Assembly: GCF_000211855.2 (NCBI RefSeq)
Contig: NC_015638.1
Location: forward strand, 2,267,001-2,331,000
Direction of reading: 5' to 3'
Length of the DNA: 64,000 nucleotides
Source: Lacinutrix sp. 5H-3-7-4
GTDB taxonomy: Bacteria; Bacteroidota; Bacteroidia; Flavobacteriales; Flavobacteriaceae
Shown here: positions 61,811-64,000 of the stretch, in pieces
How the letters are laid out: every line of letters starts with the position of its first letter
Position numbering within the stretch: position 1 is the stretch's first letter
The notes under the pieces: generated by a model
The model's database searches: none
Seen by the model: only the letters and a program-made list of their open reading frames with translations
What the model was told of the DNA's origin: nothing
Made by a program: the position numbers and the translations under genes

Positions 61811-63034
61811 ATGAAAAGAGTAGTAATTACAGGAATGGGTATTTACTCATGTATAGGGAAAAACTTAGAAGAAGTTAAAACAGCACTATATCAAGGTAAA
61901 TCTGGAATAATTTACGATGAGAGTCGTAAAGATTTTGGTTATCGCTCTCCATTAACAGGTATGGTTGAAGAGCCAAACTTAAAAAAAGTACTATCACGCA
62001 GGCAAAGAGTAAGTTTAAGTCAAGAAGGAGCTTTTGCTTATCAAGCGACGCTTCAAGCATTAGAACAAGCGAAAATATCTCAAGAATTTTTAGATAATAA
62101 TGAAGTTGGTATACTATACGGTAACGATAGTACAGCAAAAGAAACAATAGAATCTGTAGATAAGATAAGAGAAAAAAAAGACACAACTTTGGTAGGTTCT
62201 GGAGCAATATTCAAGGCAATGAATTCTACAGTAACCATGAACCTTTCAACACTCTTTAAATTAACAGGAATAAATTTTACAATTAGTGCAGCTTGTGCTA
62301 GTGGTTCACATTCTATAGGAGTTGCGTTTAATTTAATAAAATCAGGACTACAAGATATAATAGTTTGTGGTGGTGCTCAAGAAATAAATAAATATGCTTT
62401 TGCAAGTTTTGACGGTTTAGGCGTATTTGCCATGGATACAGAAAATCCAGAGAAAGCATCAAAACCATTCGATAAAAGTAGAGATGGTTTAGTGCCTAGT
62501 GGTGGTGCAGCAACACTTATAGTAGAAAGTTACGAATCTGCAAAAAAACGTGGAGCTAATATATTAGCCGAAATTATAGGTTACGGTTTTTCATCTAACG
62601 GTGAACATATTTCTACACCTAATGTAGATGGACCAACACGAGCAATGACTAAAGCAGTAGAACAAGCAAATATAAAAGCAGCAGATGTAGACTATGTTAA
62701 TGCACATGCAACATCAACACCAGTTGGAGATGCAAATGAAGCTAAAGCAATAACTAAAGTTTTTGGAGAAAAAGGACCTTATGTAAGCTCTACAAAGTCT
62801 ATGACAGGACATGAATGCTGGATGGCTGGAGCTAGTGAGGTTGTATATTCAATACTAATGATGAATAATAATTTTATTGCTCCTAATATTAATTTAGAAG
62901 AAACAGATGAAGATTCAGAAAAATTAAATTTAGTAACAAAAACGCTAGATGAAAAAATTGATGTATTTTTGTCCAACTCTTTTGGATTTGGAGGTACAAA
63001 TTCAGCCCTAGTAATAAAAAAAAGTATTGAATAA
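61811..63034 (+). CDS. Beta-ketoacyl-ACP synthase (FabF-like)
   Basis: A 407-residue thiolase-fold ketosynthase: active Cys in SAACASGSHS, the catalytic His in NAHATSTPVGD, and the second His in STKSMTGHECWMAGASE. It condenses acyl-ACP with malonyl-ACP. Its position between the reductase and ACP genes fits an aryl-polyene elongation enzyme. Both His residues and the Cys are present, so it is active and not a chain-length-factor type. Cytosolic. Confidence 0.93.
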   Translation: MKRVVITGMGIYSCIGKNLEEVKTALYQGKSGIIYDESRKDFGYRSPLTGMVEEPNLKKVLSRRQRVSLSQEGAFAYQATLQALEQAKISQEFLDNNEVGILYGNDSTAKETIESVDKIREKKDTTLVGSGAIFKAMNSTVTMNLSTLFKLTGINFTISAACASGSHSIGVAFNLIKSGLQDIIVCGGAQEINKYAFASFDGLGVFAMDTENPEKASKPFDKSRDGLVPSGGAATLIVESYESAKKRGANILAEIIGYGFSSNGEHISTPNVDGPTRAMTKAVEQANIKAADVDYVNAHATSTPVGDANEAKAITKVFGEKGPYVSSTKSMTGHECWMAGASEVVYSILMMNNNFIAPNINLEETDEDSEKLNLVTKTLDEKIDVFLSNSFGFGGTNSALVIKKSIE

Positions 63035-63036
63035 GT

Positions 63037-63279
63037 ATGGTAAAAGAAGATATTATTGACAAGATTAACCTATTCCTTGTTGATGAATTTGAGGTAGATG
63101 AAGATGATATTGCTCCAGAAGCAAATTTAAAAGAAACGTTAGAATTAGACAGTTTAGACTTTGTGGATTTAGTAGTAGCTGTCGAGTCTAGTTTTGGTGT
63201 TAAACTTGTTGCTCAAGATTTTGTTAATGTAGTTACACTTCAGGATTTCTATAACTTAATAGAAAATAAATTAAAATAG
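63037..63279 (+). CDS. Acyl carrier protein
   Basis: An 80-residue acidic ACP with the phosphopantetheine site LELDSLDFVDLV (Ser in DSL). It is read two bases after the ketosynthase stop, typical of coupled translation. It should be a pathway-dedicated ACP, since a housekeeping acpP would normally sit in the fab operon. Confidence 0.95.
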   Translation: MVKEDIIDKINLFLVDEFEVDEDDIAPEANLKETLELDSLDFVDLVVAVESSFGVKLVAQDFVNVVTLQDFYNLIENKLK

Positions 63280-63292
63280 TAAGCTAATTACT

Positions 63293-64000
63293 ATGGCAAC
63301 TCAATGGAAAGGTAAATCCAGAGGTACTGTTTTAGGCTATAAAATATTTGTTTTTAGTATGAAAACCTTCGGGCTTTCTTCTGCTTACTTTATATTATAC
63401 TTTGTAGCATTTTATTTTTGTTTTTTTGCTTTTGAGAGCACAAAAGCTAGCTATAAATATTTTCGAAAAAGGCAAAGCTATTCATTTTTTAAGTCTATAA
63501 TAAGTATTTACAAAAGTTACTATGTTTTTGGGCAAACCATATTAGATAAAGTAGCTATATCCTCAGGACTTAGAGATCGTTTTACTTACGATTTTGATGG
63601 CATTCATTTAATTAATAGTGTTCTAAAAGAAAAAAAAGGAGGTATTTTAATTAGTGCTCACGTTGGTAATTTTGAAATTGCCGAACATTTTTTTGGAGAA
63701 CTTGAAGACAAAGCAGCAATAAGTTTATTAACTACAGATACAGAGCATACTGCTATAAAAGAATATCTTGAAACAGTTACAAATAAACCAAATGTAAATT
63801 TAATTTTAATAGAAGAAGACTTATCGCATATTTTCGAAATTAATGCAGCATTAGCAAGAAATGAAATTGTTTGCATTACTGGAGATAGATATTACGAAGG
63901 TTCAAAATTTTTAGAAGAAAAACTGCTTGGTAAAAAAGCAAAATTTCCTGCAGGACCATTTTTATTAGCTTCAAGATTAAAAGTTCCAGTATTGTTTGTT
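63293..64000 (+). CDS. LpxL/HtrB-type lysophospholipid acyltransferase, 5' part
   Basis: A frame from the ATG at 63293 remains open to the right edge; 236 residues are visible. It begins ATQWKGKSRGTVLGYKIFVF, has a transmembrane segment (about residues 29-47) and shows the acyltransferase motif SAHVGNFEIAEHFF (H-x4-E), as in lipid A acyltransferases of flexirubin and aryl-polyene clusters. It is the sixth gene of the pigment operon, 13 bases after the ACP stop. It probably transfers an acyl or aryl-polyene chain to a membrane acceptor; the C-terminus lies outside the window. Confidence 0.85.
   Translation, partial: MATQWKGKSRGTVLGYKIFVFSMKTFGLSSAYFILYFVAFYFCFFAFESTKASYKYFRKRQSYSFFKSIISIYKSYYVFGQTILDKVAISSGLRDRFTYDFDGIHLINSVLKEKKGGILISAHVGNFEIAEHFFGELEDKAAISLLTTDTEHTAIKEYLETVTNKPNVNLILIEEDLSHIFEINAALARNEIVCITGDRYYEGSKFLEEKLLGKKAKFPAGPFLLASRLKVPVLFV

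Overview
This is low-GC DNA from a member of the Bacteroidota, most probably a Flavobacteriaceae. The evidence is the set of proteins with type IX secretion (T9SS) C-terminal sorting domains, an Oar-like TonB-dependent receptor with a carboxypeptidase-regulatory N-terminus, lipoproteins with short signal peptides, promoters of the TTG/TAnnTTTG type, and the left part of a flexirubin/aryl-polyene pigment cluster with a tyrosine ammonia-lyase closely resembling the enzyme of Flavobacterium johnsoniae. Genus cannot be fixed from the window alone.

Layout. 1-14.5 kb is mostly core or ordinary flavobacterial genes: two DUF4252 proteins, purB, a haem-binding protein, a glycosyltransferase, a J-domain/KTSC protein, an ABC-F ATPase, a sirtuin, a CHRD lipoprotein, a SpoU-type RNA methyltransferase and a DEAD-box helicase with a structured leader. 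14.7-23.4 kb is an accessory island. It opens with an ATPase_2/DUF234-type ATPase. Next come four unrelated minus-strand genes, separated by copies of a palindromic repeat and by two truncated 3' ends of ATPase paralogues. It ends with a four-gene minus-strand module: a Bacteroidota-type Hcp/TssD tube protein with a C-terminal extension, a GHSHGG lipase-like protein, a small membrane protein and a periplasmic helical-repeat protein. I read that module as an orphan type VI secretion effector/immunity cassette; no other T6SS gene is in the window.

23.4-38.6 kb returns to core genes: rdgB, rlmH, nadC, a BrkB-family membrane protein, DUF2147, priA, a LytTR response regulator, the ribosomal protein operon rpsF-rpsR-rplI, the Oar-like receptor, a glycerophosphodiester phosphodiesterase and hisS. 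38.6-56.2 kb carries four large or medium minus-strand T9SS cargo proteins. Two are tandem paralogues, one is a shorter relative with an acidic tract, and one is an M14 zinc carboxypeptidase with an array of 84-bp repeats. The three largest share a conserved upstream element 81-93 bp before their start codons. 56.4-64 kb holds a secreted protein of unknown function, a flavin-dependent halogenase-like oxidoreductase, and a tightly packed operon: tyrosine ammonia-lyase, WG-repeat protein, FabG-like reductase, ketosynthase, acyl carrier protein and an LpxL-type acyltransferase cut by the window edge. The likely pathway runs from tyrosine to 4-coumarate, chain extension on the ACP, and acyl transfer or membrane assembly; the dialkylresorcinol genes would lie to the right of the window.

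No rRNA, tRNA or CRISPR array was recognised.
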